Assembly: GCF_003984625.1 (NCBI RefSeq)
Contig: NZ_RWKH01000006.1
Location: 62,001-126,000, forward strand
DNA: 64,000 nt
Direction: 5' to 3'
Source: Variovorax sp. DXTD-1
Lineage (GTDB): Bacteria > Pseudomonadota > Gammaproteobacteria > Burkholderiales > Burkholderiaceae_C
Shown piece after piece: positions 46,674 to 54,680 of the stretch (its first letter is position 1; the number at the start of each line of letters is the position of its first letter). Position numbers and translations under genes: made by a program. The notes below the pieces were generated by a model. The model was not told the DNA's origin. It saw nothing but the letters and a program-made list of their open reading frames with translations, and did no database searches.

Positions 46674-47326
46674 TGGGTGAAGAAGCCGACGGCGGACTGG
46701 AACCGACCGTTCCGGTATGGGCGGTGTTCGGCGACCTGATGGCGGGCCTGGTCGGGGCCTTTGTGCTGATTCTCGTGGGTGCGCTCGGCATGCAGCTGGA
46801 CCTTGCGGCCAAGCTCGAAGCCGAAGTGCAGCAGCGGCAGGCCGAAACGCAGCGCCGCGAAGCGCTCGAACAGGCCCTCGCCGGGCCGCTCGCGGCGGGC
46901 CGCGTCACGCTGAACAACGGGCGCATCGGCATCAGCGGCAGCGTGCTGTTTGCATTCAACTCCGCCGACCTGCAGCCTGAAGGCCGCCAGCTGCTCAAGA
47001 GCCTGGCCGCGCCGGTGGCGGCCTACCTCAAGGCGCGCGACGAGGTGCTGATGGTGAGCGGCTTCACCGACGACCGGCAGATGCGGCAGTCGAAAGACGG
47101 CAACCGCCCGTTCGCAGACAACTGGGAGCTGTCGGCCCAGCGCGCGCTCACGGTCACGCGCGCGCTCATCGAAGAGGGCATTCCCTCGTCGTCCGTGTTT
47201 GCCGCGGCATTCGGCTCCGAGCAGGCGGTCGCGTCCAATGCCGATGCCGAAGGCCGCTCGAAGAACCGGCGTGTGGAAATGGCGCCCACGCCAAGGCAAT
47301 CCAACGCCACCACGAAGCGGCCGTGA
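46670..47326 (+). CDS. OmpA/MotB-like stator partner (ZorB-like)
   Basis: A 218-residue protein with one N-terminal membrane helix (VPVWAVFGDLMAGLVGAFVL) followed by a short coiled linker and a peptidoglycan-binding OmpA domain (about residues 85-215: SGSVLFAFNSADLQPEGRQL, ELSAQRALTVTRALIEEGIP, NRRVEMAPT). The Asp in FGDLM (residue 22) occupies the place of the ion-carrying Asp of MotB, ExbD and ZorB. Together with the preceding MotA-like protein it should form an ion-driven membrane motor anchored to the cell wall. It overlaps both flanking genes by four bases. Confidence 0.85.
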   Translation: MMGEEADGGLEPTVPVWAVFGDLMAGLVGAFVLILVGALGMQLDLAAKLEAEVQQRQAETQRREALEQALAGPLAAGRVTLNNGRIGISGSVLFAFNSADLQPEGRQLLKSLAAPVAAYLKARDEVLMVSGFTDDRQMRQSKDGNRPFADNWELSAQRALTVTRALIEEGIPSSSVFAAAFGSEQAVASNADAEGRSKNRRVEMAPTPRQSNATTKRP

Positions 47327-47976
47327 GCGACCACGTCGATCCCATCGAGATGATCGGCGCCTGGCGGGCGCAGGGGCAGCATCGCGCGGACCCGGTGCGC
47401 TTTCATCTCATGGAGGCGTTCGCCAGGCGTACGGCTGCGCATCAGGGGGAGGCGAGGCGCATCCTCGATGAGAAGCTCGCCGGCCTGGCTGCGGCCTACG
47501 GCAGGAATCTTGAAAAGGCCCAGGGTGCGGACAGTGCCGCGAAACGACTGCCTGCAGGCGCACCCGCTCGCGGCGCACTCGCGGAACTGGTCGACCATAT
47601 CGCGCGGCATGCACCGGCCATCGGCGGCGGCACCGCGGTGGCAGAAGACACGCTGCACGGCCTTGCGCCGGCGCCCGCCGAGCTGAAGACCCTCAAGTTC
47701 TTCAGGAGCACCTGGTCGCGGCTCAGCGCCGAGCGGCGGCTGACCCAATCGCTCGCCAAGGTGCCCGAGAACGCCGGTCCGCTCAACTCGCACCACCTGG
47801 TGCACAGGTCGCTGCTGTTGATGCGCGATTTGTCGCCGGAGTACCTCAACCGCTTCATGACCTACGTCGACACCCTGTTGTGGGTCGATCAGTTGAACGG
47901 TGCCGGCGCCCCGGCGCCCGCGAGTGCGCCGCGCGCCGAGACCTCGAAGAAGACCGCGCGCGGCAAATCCGCCTGA
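47323..47976 (+). CDS. DUF2894 protein, soluble partner of the stator operon (ZorG-like)
   Basis: A 217-residue DUF2894 protein starting (GTG) MSDHVDPIEMIGAWRAQGQH. It is helical and charged; RRILDEKLAGLAAAYGRNLE and LKFFRSTWSRLSAERRLTQS are family-like segments, and LNSHHLVHRSLLLMRDLSPE, YLNRFMTYVDTLLWVDQL form the conserved C-terminal region. The last 30 residues are low-complexity and basic (KKTARGKSA), possibly nucleic-acid binding. No membrane span. Activity unknown. It is the last gene of the coupled operon and converges on cbpM. Confidence 0.75.
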   Translation: MSDHVDPIEMIGAWRAQGQHRADPVRFHLMEAFARRTAAHQGEARRILDEKLAGLAAAYGRNLEKAQGADSAAKRLPAGAPARGALAELVDHIARHAPAIGGGTAVAEDTLHGLAPAPAELKTLKFFRSTWSRLSAERRLTQSLAKVPENAGPLNSHHLVHRSLLLMRDLSPEYLNRFMTYVDTLLWVDQLNGAGAPAPASAPRAETSKKTARGKSA

Positions 47977-48006
47977 CGCCGAGATCGAGGCTGAGGGCGC
48001 TGCACG

Positions 48007-48324
48007 CTAGCGCAAGCCGTGCGCGCGAATCACGGCCTTGAGCCGCCGCACCTCGTGCTGCAGGTCGAGAATCAGCGCCGCGGCGTCCAGGCCCACGCCA
48101 AAGTCGCGCTCCAGCCGCCGCGCCTCGAGGGCGCATTGCAGGTCGCTGCTCGAGAACTGCCAGCGCTCGGGCGGAGCCTCGGCCGCGGAAATCTGCACGA
48201 TGCCCACTTCGACGAGCTGCACCACCCATTCGGTGTCGGCGCCGCAGGCATGGGCCAACTCGCTCGCGGCAAGCGGCTGCGACGCACTGATGGCTGTTGT
48301 GACGGAAACGGTCGCCATGCTCAC
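48007..48324 (-). CDS. cbpM: Chaperone modulator CbpM
   Basis: A 105-residue MerR-like modulator that binds the J-domain of CbpA and inhibits it. LAASELAHACGADTEWVVQL is the HTH-like part, and the C-terminal LILDLQHEVRRLKAVIRAHG a coiled helix. It starts at a GTG overlapping the cbpA stop (GTGA), the normal cbpA-cbpM order. Confidence 0.85.
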   Translation of the reverse strand: MSMATVSVTTAISASQPLAASELAHACGADTEWVVQLVEVGIVQISAAEAPPERWQFSSSDLQCALEARRLERDFGVGLDAAALILDLQHEVRRLKAVIRAHGLR

Positions 48325-49283
48325 ACTCCCAGATGCTGGCGTGGGTTGAACGAAGCCGATGCCTGCGCCAGTTGCTCGTAGGCCTTGCGGGCAGACTCGC
48401 TGTCGGCCGGGGGCAGGGCAATGTCGAGCAGCAGGTACAGGTCGCCGGGCTGCTTGCCGCCGAGGCCGCGGCCCTTGAGCCTGAGCTTGAGGCCGCTGCG
48501 CGCGTTGCGCGGCACGGTCACCTCGACTGCGCCGCCGGTGGGCACCGGCACCTTCACCTGCGCACCCAGCGCGGCCTCGGTCGGGGTAACGGGCAGCGTC
48601 AAGTAGAGGTCGCGTTCTTCGACACGGTAGAGCTTGTGCGGCGCAATGCGCACCTCCAGGTACAGGTCGCCGGCCGGCTCGCCGCCGTGGCCGGGCATGC
48701 CCTGTCCGGCAAGCCGGATGAACTGTCCCGGATGCATGCCGGGCGGAATCTTGATGCTGAGCGTGCGCGTCTTGAGCGCGGGGCGGCCCTGCGCGTCGAT
48801 TTCCTGCGCGCGCAGCGTGATCTCGCGCTCGGCGCCGTTGAGCGCGTCTTCGAGCGAGATTTCGATGGCCGCATGATGGTCTTCGCCGCGCGCGCGGTAG
48901 TTGCGCCTTGCCGCGCCGCGCCGCTCGGCTTCGCCGAAGAGCGAGGAGAAGAAGTCGCTGAAGTCCGCGTGGTCGGCCGGCCCTTGCCCCGGGCCGCGGT
49001 GAAATTCGAAGCCCGTGTCCCAGCCCGGCGGCGGCTGAAAGTCGCCCTCGGGGTGCCCGCTGCGGGCCACGCGGTCGGCCAGCGCGTCGTAGGCGGTGCG
49101 CTTTTCCTTGTCGCGCAGCACGTCGTAGGCTTCATTGATGTCGCGCATGCGCTTCTCGGCGTCGGCTTCCTTGCTGACGTCGGGGTGGTACTTGCGCGCG
49201 AGCTTGCGATAGGCCTTGCGCACCTCGTCTTCCGACGCGGTGCGGTCGATGCCCAGGGCGCTGTAGTAGTCCTTGAATTCCAT
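48321..49283 (-). CDS. cbpA: Curved DNA-binding protein CbpA (DnaJ-class co-chaperone)
   Basis: A 320-residue DnaJ homologue without a zinc-finger domain. The J-domain occupies residues 1-70 with the HPD motif (ARKYHPDVSKE), a Gly/Phe-rich linker follows (GWDTGFEFHRGPGQG), and two substrate-binding barrels fill the rest (IKIPPGMHPGQFIRLAGQGM, LRLKGRGLGGKQPGDLYLLL). It stimulates DnaK and binds DNA in stationary phase. It forms an operon with cbpM. Confidence 0.92.
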   Translation of the reverse strand: MEFKDYYSALGIDRTASEDEVRKAYRKLARKYHPDVSKEADAEKRMRDINEAYDVLRDKEKRTAYDALADRVARSGHPEGDFQPPPGWDTGFEFHRGPGQGPADHADFSDFFSSLFGEAERRGAARRNYRARGEDHHAAIEISLEDALNGAEREITLRAQEIDAQGRPALKTRTLSIKIPPGMHPGQFIRLAGQGMPGHGGEPAGDLYLEVRIAPHKLYRVEERDLYLTLPVTPTEAALGAQVKVPVPTGGAVEVTVPRNARSGLKLRLKGRGLGGKQPGDLYLLLDIALPPADSESARKAYEQLAQASASFNPRQHLGV

Positions 49284-49327
49284 GGCTGTCGGTTGGTGTG
49301 AACGCCGAACAGTGTGCGCCCGGCCGT

Positions 49328-49969
49328 CTACGCGAGGGCGGAATCCCCGTCGGCATGCCGCAGCAGCGGCGTTACAGCCCATGCAGGGCCGCTGCGCGAA
49401 AAACGCAATGGCTGCGCATTGCCGAGCAGGCCCAGGTCGATGGGTACGCCGATCAGCGCGGCCAGCGCGTAGAGCGTGCCGCCGTGGGCCACCACCAGAA
49501 CCGGCGCAGGCTGCGCCAGTGCGTCGTCGAGTGCCTGCCTCTTGCGCGCCACGAACTGCGAAAGGGTTTCGCCGCCATCGGGCTCGCAGGCCCAGTCGAT
49601 ATTGACTGAAGACGTGCCGATCAGCGCGCCGAAGTTGCGCTCGCGCAGTGCGGCCTGCGGCGTGGGCTCGATGCGGAGTACCGCCGCCACGGTGTGCGCG
49701 GTGTCGTGGGCACGCCGCGCGTCGCTGCAGACGATGGTGCGGATCGGCTCGCCGGCCAGCAGTTGGGCGGCGCGGGCCGCCTGCTGGAGTCCGAGCTCGC
49801 TCAGCGGCTCGTCCACGGCCTGGAAAATGCGCTGCGCATTCCGGCCGGTCTGGCCGTGGCGCAAGAAGTAGAAGTGATCGCAGGCCGGCGACAGCGGCTG
49901 CGCGGCGGCAATGCTTACCAGCTGGTCGAGGCCGGCGGTTGCGCCATGGGGGAATTGTGCTTGTGCCAT
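49328..49969 (-). CDS. Histidine phosphatase family protein
   Basis: A 213-residue phosphoglycerate-mutase-like phosphatase. FYFLRHGQTGRNAQRIFQ holds the phosphorylated His and Arg, LRERNFGALIG the acid/base Glu, and LVVAHGGTLYALAALIG the second His. The first 30 residues (MAQAQFPHGATAG) are extra. The physiological substrate (sugar phosphate, nucleotide or cobalamin precursor) cannot be decided. The GST gene lies 16 bases upstream on the same strand, so they may be co-transcribed. Confidence 0.88.
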   Translation of the reverse strand: MAQAQFPHGATAGLDQLVSIAAAQPLSPACDHFYFLRHGQTGRNAQRIFQAVDEPLSELGLQQAARAAQLLAGEPIRTIVCSDARRAHDTAHTVAAVLRIEPTPQAALRERNFGALIGTSSVNIDWACEPDGGETLSQFVARKRQALDDALAQPAPVLVVAHGGTLYALAALIGVPIDLGLLGNAQPLRFSRSGPAWAVTPLLRHADGDSALA

Positions 49970-49985
49970 GCGGTGTGAATCAACC

Positions 49986-50564
49986 TCAACCGAATTTCAT
50001 GCCCTTGGGCCGGGCCTGGAGTCGGTTGATGTAGGCATCGATCTTCGGCCGGTTGGAGCGCCCGCCGAAGGCACGGTGCCAGATGAACATCGAGCCGATC
50101 ATCACGTCGGCCGCGGTGAACCGCGCGCCGAAGAGATACGGCCCCTCACCCAGTTCGCGCTCCACCGCGTCCTTGGCCTGCTCGAAGTTGGTCCAGCCGC
50201 GCGCGCTGTTGTTGCTGCGCACCCCCAGCAGGCTGTCGCCCATCGCGGGCTCCAGCTGCGCCGTCGAATAGACCATGAGCGACAGGTAACGGCCACGGTC
50301 GGGGGAATTCAGGGGCGGCGCCAGCCGGGCCTGCGGAAATTTGTCGGCCACATACATGCAGATGGCCGCGTTCTCGAACACGCGTGTTCGGCCGTCCACC
50401 AGCGCCGGCAGCTTGCCCGCGGGGTTGATCTTCAGGTATTCGGGTTTCTTGTGCGCCTTTTCGCGGATGAGGGTCTGCACGATCTCGTATTCCACGCCGG
50501 CTTCGTCGAGCATCCACTTCGCAACCTGCGAGCGGCTTTGCGGATCGAAATACAGCTTCAGCAT
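49986..50564 (-). CDS. Glutathione S-transferase family protein
   Basis: A 192-residue protein with a thioredoxin-fold N-terminal domain (MLKLYFDPQSRSQVAKWMLD; NPAGKLPALVDGRTRVFENA with the cis-Pro and the Glu-Asn glutathione contacts) and a helical C-terminal domain (YLFGARFTAADVMIGSMFIW). Ser in SRSQV is the likely catalytic residue. The ATG has AAGGAGACC upstream. Substrate unknown. Confidence 0.88.
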   Translation of the reverse strand: MLKLYFDPQSRSQVAKWMLDEAGVEYEIVQTLIREKAHKKPEYLKINPAGKLPALVDGRTRVFENAAICMYVADKFPQARLAPPLNSPDRGRYLSLMVYSTAQLEPAMGDSLLGVRSNNSARGWTNFEQAKDAVERELGEGPYLFGARFTAADVMIGSMFIWHRAFGGRSNRPKIDAYINRLQARPKGMKFG

Positions 50565-50592
50565 TGAAGGTCTCCTTTCAGCGGATGGACGG

Positions 50593-51231
50593 TCAGAACT
50601 TGGGAATGCGCAGCGTCTTGCTGATCATCAGCGTGCCCGAGAGCGCGAAGAGCAGCGTGAGCGGATGCAGCTGCCACGGGCCGAGCATCCATGCGCCACC
50701 CCATACCGCATCGCCGATGCGGCCTTGCCAAGCCGCCCAGGCCAGCACGCCGACCAGCACCACGCTGGTGGGAATGGGCGTGCCTTCGAAGTACTTGACC
50801 TTGTCGGCGCCCGCGGAAAGCGCTTCGGCCGTGACGTTGTAGCGTGCGAGCCGGCTCACGCCGCAGCCGACGAAGTAGATCAGCAGCACGCAGTCCCAGC
50901 CGCCGTCCAGGCCCGCCGCAAAGGCGAGCGCGGCGGGCGCCACGCCGAAAGAGATTACGTCGGCCAGCGAGTCGAGCTCGCGCCCGAGGGCCGAGTGGGT
51001 TTGCCGCCAGCGCGCAATGCGGCCGTCGAACACGTCGAACACGAAGGCCGCGGGCGCGAGCGCGGCGGCCCACAAGAACTGCGCAAGCGACTGGCTCGCC
51101 ATGAAGGCCATGGCAAGGAACACCGCGCCCACGCCGCACGCGGCATTGCCGAGCGTGAACGCATCGGCCAGGTGAAAGCTGCGGATCATCGAGAAATGCT
51201 TGCGGGCCGGTGCGGAGGAGGGGGTGGTCAT
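50593..51231 (-). CDS. pssA: CDP-alcohol phosphatidyltransferase (phosphatidylserine synthase type)
   Basis: A 212-residue integral membrane enzyme. FDVFDGRIARWRQTHSALGR and the following ELDSLAD together form the CDP-alcohol phosphotransferase motif DGxxAR-x8-GxxxDxxxD. The length, helix pattern and the start HFSMIRSFHLADAFTLGNAA match the type II PssA group, which makes phosphatidylserine from CDP-diacylglycerol and serine, the route to phosphatidylethanolamine. Six helices are expected. The symbol is tentative because a second CDP-alcohol transferase may exist elsewhere. It ends 28 bases before the GST start. Confidence 0.85.
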   Translation of the reverse strand: MTTPSSAPARKHFSMIRSFHLADAFTLGNAACGVGAVFLAMAFMASQSLAQFLWAAALAPAAFVFDVFDGRIARWRQTHSALGRELDSLADVISFGVAPAALAFAAGLDGGWDCVLLIYFVGCGVSRLARYNVTAEALSAGADKVKYFEGTPIPTSVVLVGVLAWAAWQGRIGDAVWGGAWMLGPWQLHPLTLLFALSGTLMISKTLRIPKF

Positions 51232-51312
51232 GGGGGTGCTTCGGAGTCTGCGAATGCACCGCACCTTAACGCAAGCGGGGCCGCTTGCCTGTAGTCGGCA
51301 TCCGACTCCGGC

Positions 51313-51848
51313 TCAGGCCGGAAACCGGGCCTCATAGGCTTTTTCGAGTTCCGCGTGGTTGCTCCAGAACCCCCGGGGGGTGCGCTCGTGCAGCACGTCG
51401 TCGAGCACGTCCAGGTGCGCGTGCCAGCCGCTCGAAACGCTGAGTGTTTCCTTGCGGTCGGGCAGGCGGCGGTGGGTGAGCACCAGGTGCGTCGAATCGC
51501 CCCGGGGCGTGACTCGAAGCTCACCTCGGATGCGGTGGCGCTTTCGCTGCCCCAGCTGATGGTCAGGCGTTTCAGTGGTTCGATCTCGACCAACCGCGAT
51601 TTCTGGGAGATGGGGCTGCGGCAGTCGGCGAAGCGATCGGGCGCCACTTCGCCGGAAAGGCTGGTGTGGTCGAAGCGCAGTTCGAACACGCCGCCGCTTT
51701 TCTCGGCCATGGTGCCGCCGGCCAGCCACCTCGCGCGCTTGTCGGGGTCGATGAAATAGGCCCACACGCGCTCCACCGGCGCGGGCAGGGTGCGCTCCAT
51801 GCGCACGGTGCCGGGTTCGATCAGGGTTCCGAGGCTGCTTGTCATCAT
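51313..51848 (-). pseudogene. SRPBCC (AHSA1-like) protein, frameshifted
   Basis: An Aha1/START-fold (Bet v1-like) protein of the kind usually encoded with an ArsR regulator. The frame begins MMTSSLGTLIEPGTVRMERT (AAGGAG upstream) and runs through PAPVERVWAYFIDPDKRARW to SATASEVSFE. It then breaks near 51505-51518: GAGTCACGCCCC should carry one more base to give FE(V/L)TPRGDSTHLVLTHRRL, which continues in another frame to DVLHERTPRGFWSNHAELEK and stop. Restored length is 178 residues, normal. A single-base deletion, real or technical, explains it. It follows the ArsR gene by 29 bases. Confidence 0.82.
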
Positions 51849-51877
51849 CGTTTGCTCCTTGAAGAAGGGAAAGAAGT

Positions 51878-52219
51878 TCACTTGCGGGATGCGTTGTCGC
51901 GCCGCAGCTCCTGCTCCAGCGCGTCCAGATGGCTGTTCCAGAAGCCTTCGTAGTACCGCAGCCATGCGTTGGCCGAGGCGAGCGCCGCCGGCTCCAGCCG
52001 GCAGACGTGCGCGCGGCCCTGCACCGTGCGGGAGACCAGGCCGGCGCGCTCCAGCGCCTTGACGTGCTTGGAGGCGCCCGCAAAGGACATTCGAAACGGC
52101 GCCCCGAGTTCGCCCACGCTGCACTCGCCCTGCGCCAGCAGCTGCAGCATCGTGCGCCGCGTGCTGTCGGCCAGGGCATGGAACACGGCGTCGAGCCGTT
52201 CGTCGTCTAGTTCAACCAT
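51878..52219 (-). CDS. ArsR-family regulator
   Basis: A 113-residue winged-HTH repressor, starting MVELDDERLDAVFHALADST. RRTMLQLLAQGECSVGELGA and MSFAGASKHVKALERAGLVS are the HTH; there is no metal-binding Cys motif, so it belongs to the SRPBCC-associated ArsR group rather than metal sensors. It heads an operon with the SRPBCC gene. Two TTCAAC-N6-GTTGAA sites lie at and upstream of its start, which strongly suggests autorepression. Confidence 0.88.
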   Translation of the reverse strand: MVELDDERLDAVFHALADSTRRTMLQLLAQGECSVGELGAPFRMSFAGASKHVKALERAGLVSRTVQGRAHVCRLEPAALASANAWLRYYEGFWNSHLDALEQELRRDNASRK

Positions 52220-52228
52220 GAGGTTGAA
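52211..52228. promoter_or_regulatory. ArsR operator 1
   Basis: TTCAAC-CATGAG-GTTGAA, a perfect dyad that includes the ArsR start codon. Confidence 0.75.
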
Positions 52229-52249
52229 TATAGCCGCGCGCAAAAAGTT

Positions 52250-52269
52250 ATTCAACCAAAAAGTTGAAT
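52250..52269. promoter_or_regulatory. ArsR operator 2
   Basis: ATTCAAC-CAAAAA-GTTGAAT, a perfect 7-base-arm dyad with the same core as operator 1. The centres are 40 bases apart, close to four helical turns. It lies 120 bases upstream of the divergent beta-lactamase gene. Confidence 0.75.
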
Positions 52270-52388
52270 GAATTGTGCCGTTACACCCGATACAGGAGAG
52301 ACGCAGTTGCGCCGCCTCGCGCTGGAGCTTGCGAGGTGGCGCTCCTACGATTCCCCTCGTTCCATCCACTCGCTGAAAAAACAGACAA

Positions 52389-53279
52389 ATGAAACCCTCC
52401 GCCAACCGCCGCATCTTCCTGCTTGCCGCATCCGCGCTGCCGCTGGCCAGTGCCTGCACCGCCTGGTCCGCGAAAGCGCAACAGGCCACATCGGCTGAGG
52501 CGCAGCTCGCGGCGCTCGAAAGCTCCGTGGGCGCGCGGCTCGGCGTGGCCGCGCTGGACACCGGTAGCGGCGCGCGCGTGCAGCACCGCGCAACCGAACG
52601 CTTTGCGCTGTGCAGCACCTTCAAGACCATGCTGGCTGCGGCCATCCTCGCGCGCAGCGCACGCGACAGCAGCCTGCTGGAGCGCCGCGTGAGCTACAGC
52701 AGGAGCGACATCCTGACCAATTCACCCATCACGGAGAAAAACCTGGGGCAGGGGATGACGGTTTCCGCCCTGTGCGCAGCCACCATGCAGTACAGCGACA
52801 ACGCGGCCGCCAACCTGCTGATGAAGATCCTTGGCGGGCCTGCCGCGGTGACCGCGTTCGCGCGCTCCATCGGCGACCAGACCTTCAGGCTCGACCGCTG
52901 GGAGACGGAACTCAACAGTGCCATTCCGGGCGACCTGCGCGACACGACCACGCCCGAGGCCATGGCCGCGAGCCTGCAGCGGCTGGTGCTGGGCGACGCG
53001 CTCAGTGCGGCGCAGCGCAGCCAGCTCGAAGCCTGGCTCTTGGGCAACACCACCGGCGCCGCCCGCATTCGCGCCGGCGTGCCGGCGGACTGGAAGGTCG
53101 GCGACAAGACCGGTCTGGGCTCCTACGGCACCAACAACGACACCGGCGTCCTGTGGCCGCCCTCGGGCGCTCCGGTGGTGCTGGCGGTGTACCTGACCTT
53201 TCCCAAGGAGGATGCGCCGGCCCGCAACGACGTCATCGCATCGGCGGCGCGCATCGTGGTGAATGCGCTGCGGGGCTGA
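52389..53279 (+). CDS. bla: Class A beta-lactamase
   Basis: A 296-residue periplasmic serine beta-lactamase. Residues 1-30 are a signal peptide with twin Arg nearby ([20 protein letters not shown]) and a possible lipobox-like Cys. All class A motifs are present: STFK (nucleophilic Ser and Lys), [11 protein letters not shown] (SDN loop), [16 protein letters not shown] (omega-loop Glu) and [20 protein letters not shown] (KTG). Chromosomal enzymes of this kind are known in Burkholderiales. No AmpR-like LysR is adjacent; the only regulator nearby is the divergent ArsR. It is convergent with the MurA paralogue. Confidence 0.94.
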   Translation: MKPSANRRIFLLAASALPLASACTAWSAKAQQATSAEAQLAALESSVGARLGVAALDTGSGARVQHRATERFALCSTFKTMLAAAILARSARDSSLLERRVSYSRSDILTNSPITEKNLGQGMTVSALCAATMQYSDNAAANLLMKILGGPAAVTAFARSIGDQTFRLDRWETELNSAIPGDLRDTTTPEAMAASLQRLVLGDALSAAQRSQLEAWLLGNTTGAARIRAGVPADWKVGDKTGLGSYGTNNDTGVLWPPSGAPVVLAVYLTFPKEDAPARNDVIASAARIVVNALRG

Positions 53280-53292
53280 GCCCGGCGCTTAT

Positions 53293-54594
53293 CTATTCTT
53301 CGCTCGTCCACTCCACCTGCACGCCCAGGCTGCGCAGGTTCTCGGCGAAGCGGGGGTGGGCACGGCGAATGGGCGCGGCATTGCGGATTTCGGAGCGGCC
53401 TTCGATGCTGGCCGCAACCATGAAGAGCGCAATTGCCACGCGGATGATGTAGGGGCTTTCGACCACGGCCGGCGTCAGCGGGCTGCCGCCGAAGCTGATG
53501 AGCCGGTGCGGATCCGAAGAGAAGACATGGGCGCCGAACTTGGAGAGTTCGCTGGTCCAGCCCAGGGCGCCGTCGTACACCTTGTTCCAGAACATCGCAT
53601 TGCCCTGGGCACGCACGCCCAGCGCAATGAAGATGGGCAGCAGGTCGACCGGAAAGTACGGCCACGGCGCGGCCTCCACCTTGGTGAGCACGTTGCTCGT
53701 GAAGGGCGTCTGCACCTTCAGCGGGCCGGCGCAGGTGGCGCGCGACCACCCGTCCTGGTGCGTGACCGTGACGCCGAACTTGGCGAAGGTGCGGTCGATC
53801 AGCGGAAAGTTCTCGGGCGCGCTGTTGCGCACGACCACGTCGCCGCCCGTGATGGCGCCCAGCGCCAGGAAGGTGGTGATCTCGTGAAAGTCTTCATCGA
53901 AGCGGAACTCGCCGCCGCCCAGGGCATTGCCGCCGTGCACCGTGAGCCGCGAGGTGCCGATGCCCTCGATGCGCACCCCCAGCATCGTCATGAAGCGGCA
54001 GAACTCCTGCACATGCGGCTCTGACGCTGCGTTGGTGAGCGTCGACGTGCCCTTGGCCGCCGCGGCGCACAGCACGAAGTTTTCGGTGGTGGTGACCGAG
54101 GCGTAGTCGAGCCAGTGCTCGGTGGGCGCAAGCGGCCCGTCGCAGCGCACGAGCAGCGAGCCGCTGGCGCGTTCCACCTTGCCGCCGAAGCGGCGGAACA
54201 CGTCCACGTGCGGATCGATCTCGCGCACGCCCAGCGTGCAGCCCTTGACGTTGTCTTCGAGCCGCGCAATGCCGAAGCGCGCCAGGAGCGGAGGCACCAG
54301 CATGATCGACGATCGCATTTCCTCGGGCAGCCGGTCGCGAGCGGCGTCGAATGCGGTGTCGCGGTGGTGCAGCTCCAGCGTGCCGGTGGCGTGGTCCATG
54401 CGCGCTTCGCTGCCGAGGCTGCGGAAGATGTCGAGGATCTTGCGCACGTCGGTGATGTCGGGCACGCCGTGCAGCCGCAGCGGCTCACGCGTGAGCAGCG
54501 TGGCGCACAGCACCGGCAGCACGGCGTTCTTGTTGGCGGAGGGAGTGATGCGGCCGCGAAGCGGCGTACCGCCGTGCACGATGAGATTGGACAT
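53293..54594 (-). CDS. UDP-N-acetylglucosamine 1-carboxyvinyltransferase (MurA paralogue)
   Basis: A 433-residue enolpyruvyl-transferase with two inside-out barrels. Residues needed in MurA appear conserved: Lys in SANKNAVLPVLCATLL, Arg in MRSSIMLV, the fosfomycin-target Cys and Arg in KGCTLGVREIDPH, and Arg in YIIRVAIALF. The N-terminus MSNLIVHGGTPLRGRITPSA fits. Yet the overall sequence diverges from housekeeping MurA (for example FDEDFHEITTFLALGAI for the DRIETGTF segment), and no cell-wall or histidine genes are adjacent, so this is probably a second, possibly specialised, enzyme. It lies tail to tail with the beta-lactamase. Confidence 0.85.
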   Translation of the reverse strand: MSNLIVHGGTPLRGRITPSANKNAVLPVLCATLLTREPLRLHGVPDITDVRKILDIFRSLGSEARMDHATGTLELHHRDTAFDAARDRLPEEMRSSIMLVPPLLARFGIARLEDNVKGCTLGVREIDPHVDVFRRFGGKVERASGSLLVRCDGPLAPTEHWLDYASVTTTENFVLCAAAAKGTSTLTNAASEPHVQEFCRFMTMLGVRIEGIGTSRLTVHGGNALGGGEFRFDEDFHEITTFLALGAITGGDVVVRNSAPENFPLIDRTFAKFGVTVTHQDGWSRATCAGPLKVQTPFTSNVLTKVEAAPWPYFPVDLLPIFIALGVRAQGNAMFWNKVYDGALGWTSELSKFGAHVFSSDPHRLISFGGSPLTPAVVESPYIIRVAIALFMVAASIEGRSEIRNAAPIRRAHPRFAENLRSLGVQVEWTSEE

Positions 54595-54680
54595 GGGAAT
54601 ACAGGGCGGAAAAGAACCGGGGAAATGAGTGCCGGAACTGTACCCGCCGGGCGGCTTGCGTTGTAGAGCGCGAAAGTGAA

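Noticed and set aside
43897..47976. Type I or II Zorya
   Set aside because: No ZorC/ZorD (helicase) or ZorE (HNH nuclease) gene is adjacent; only DUF3348 and DUF2894 partners are present.
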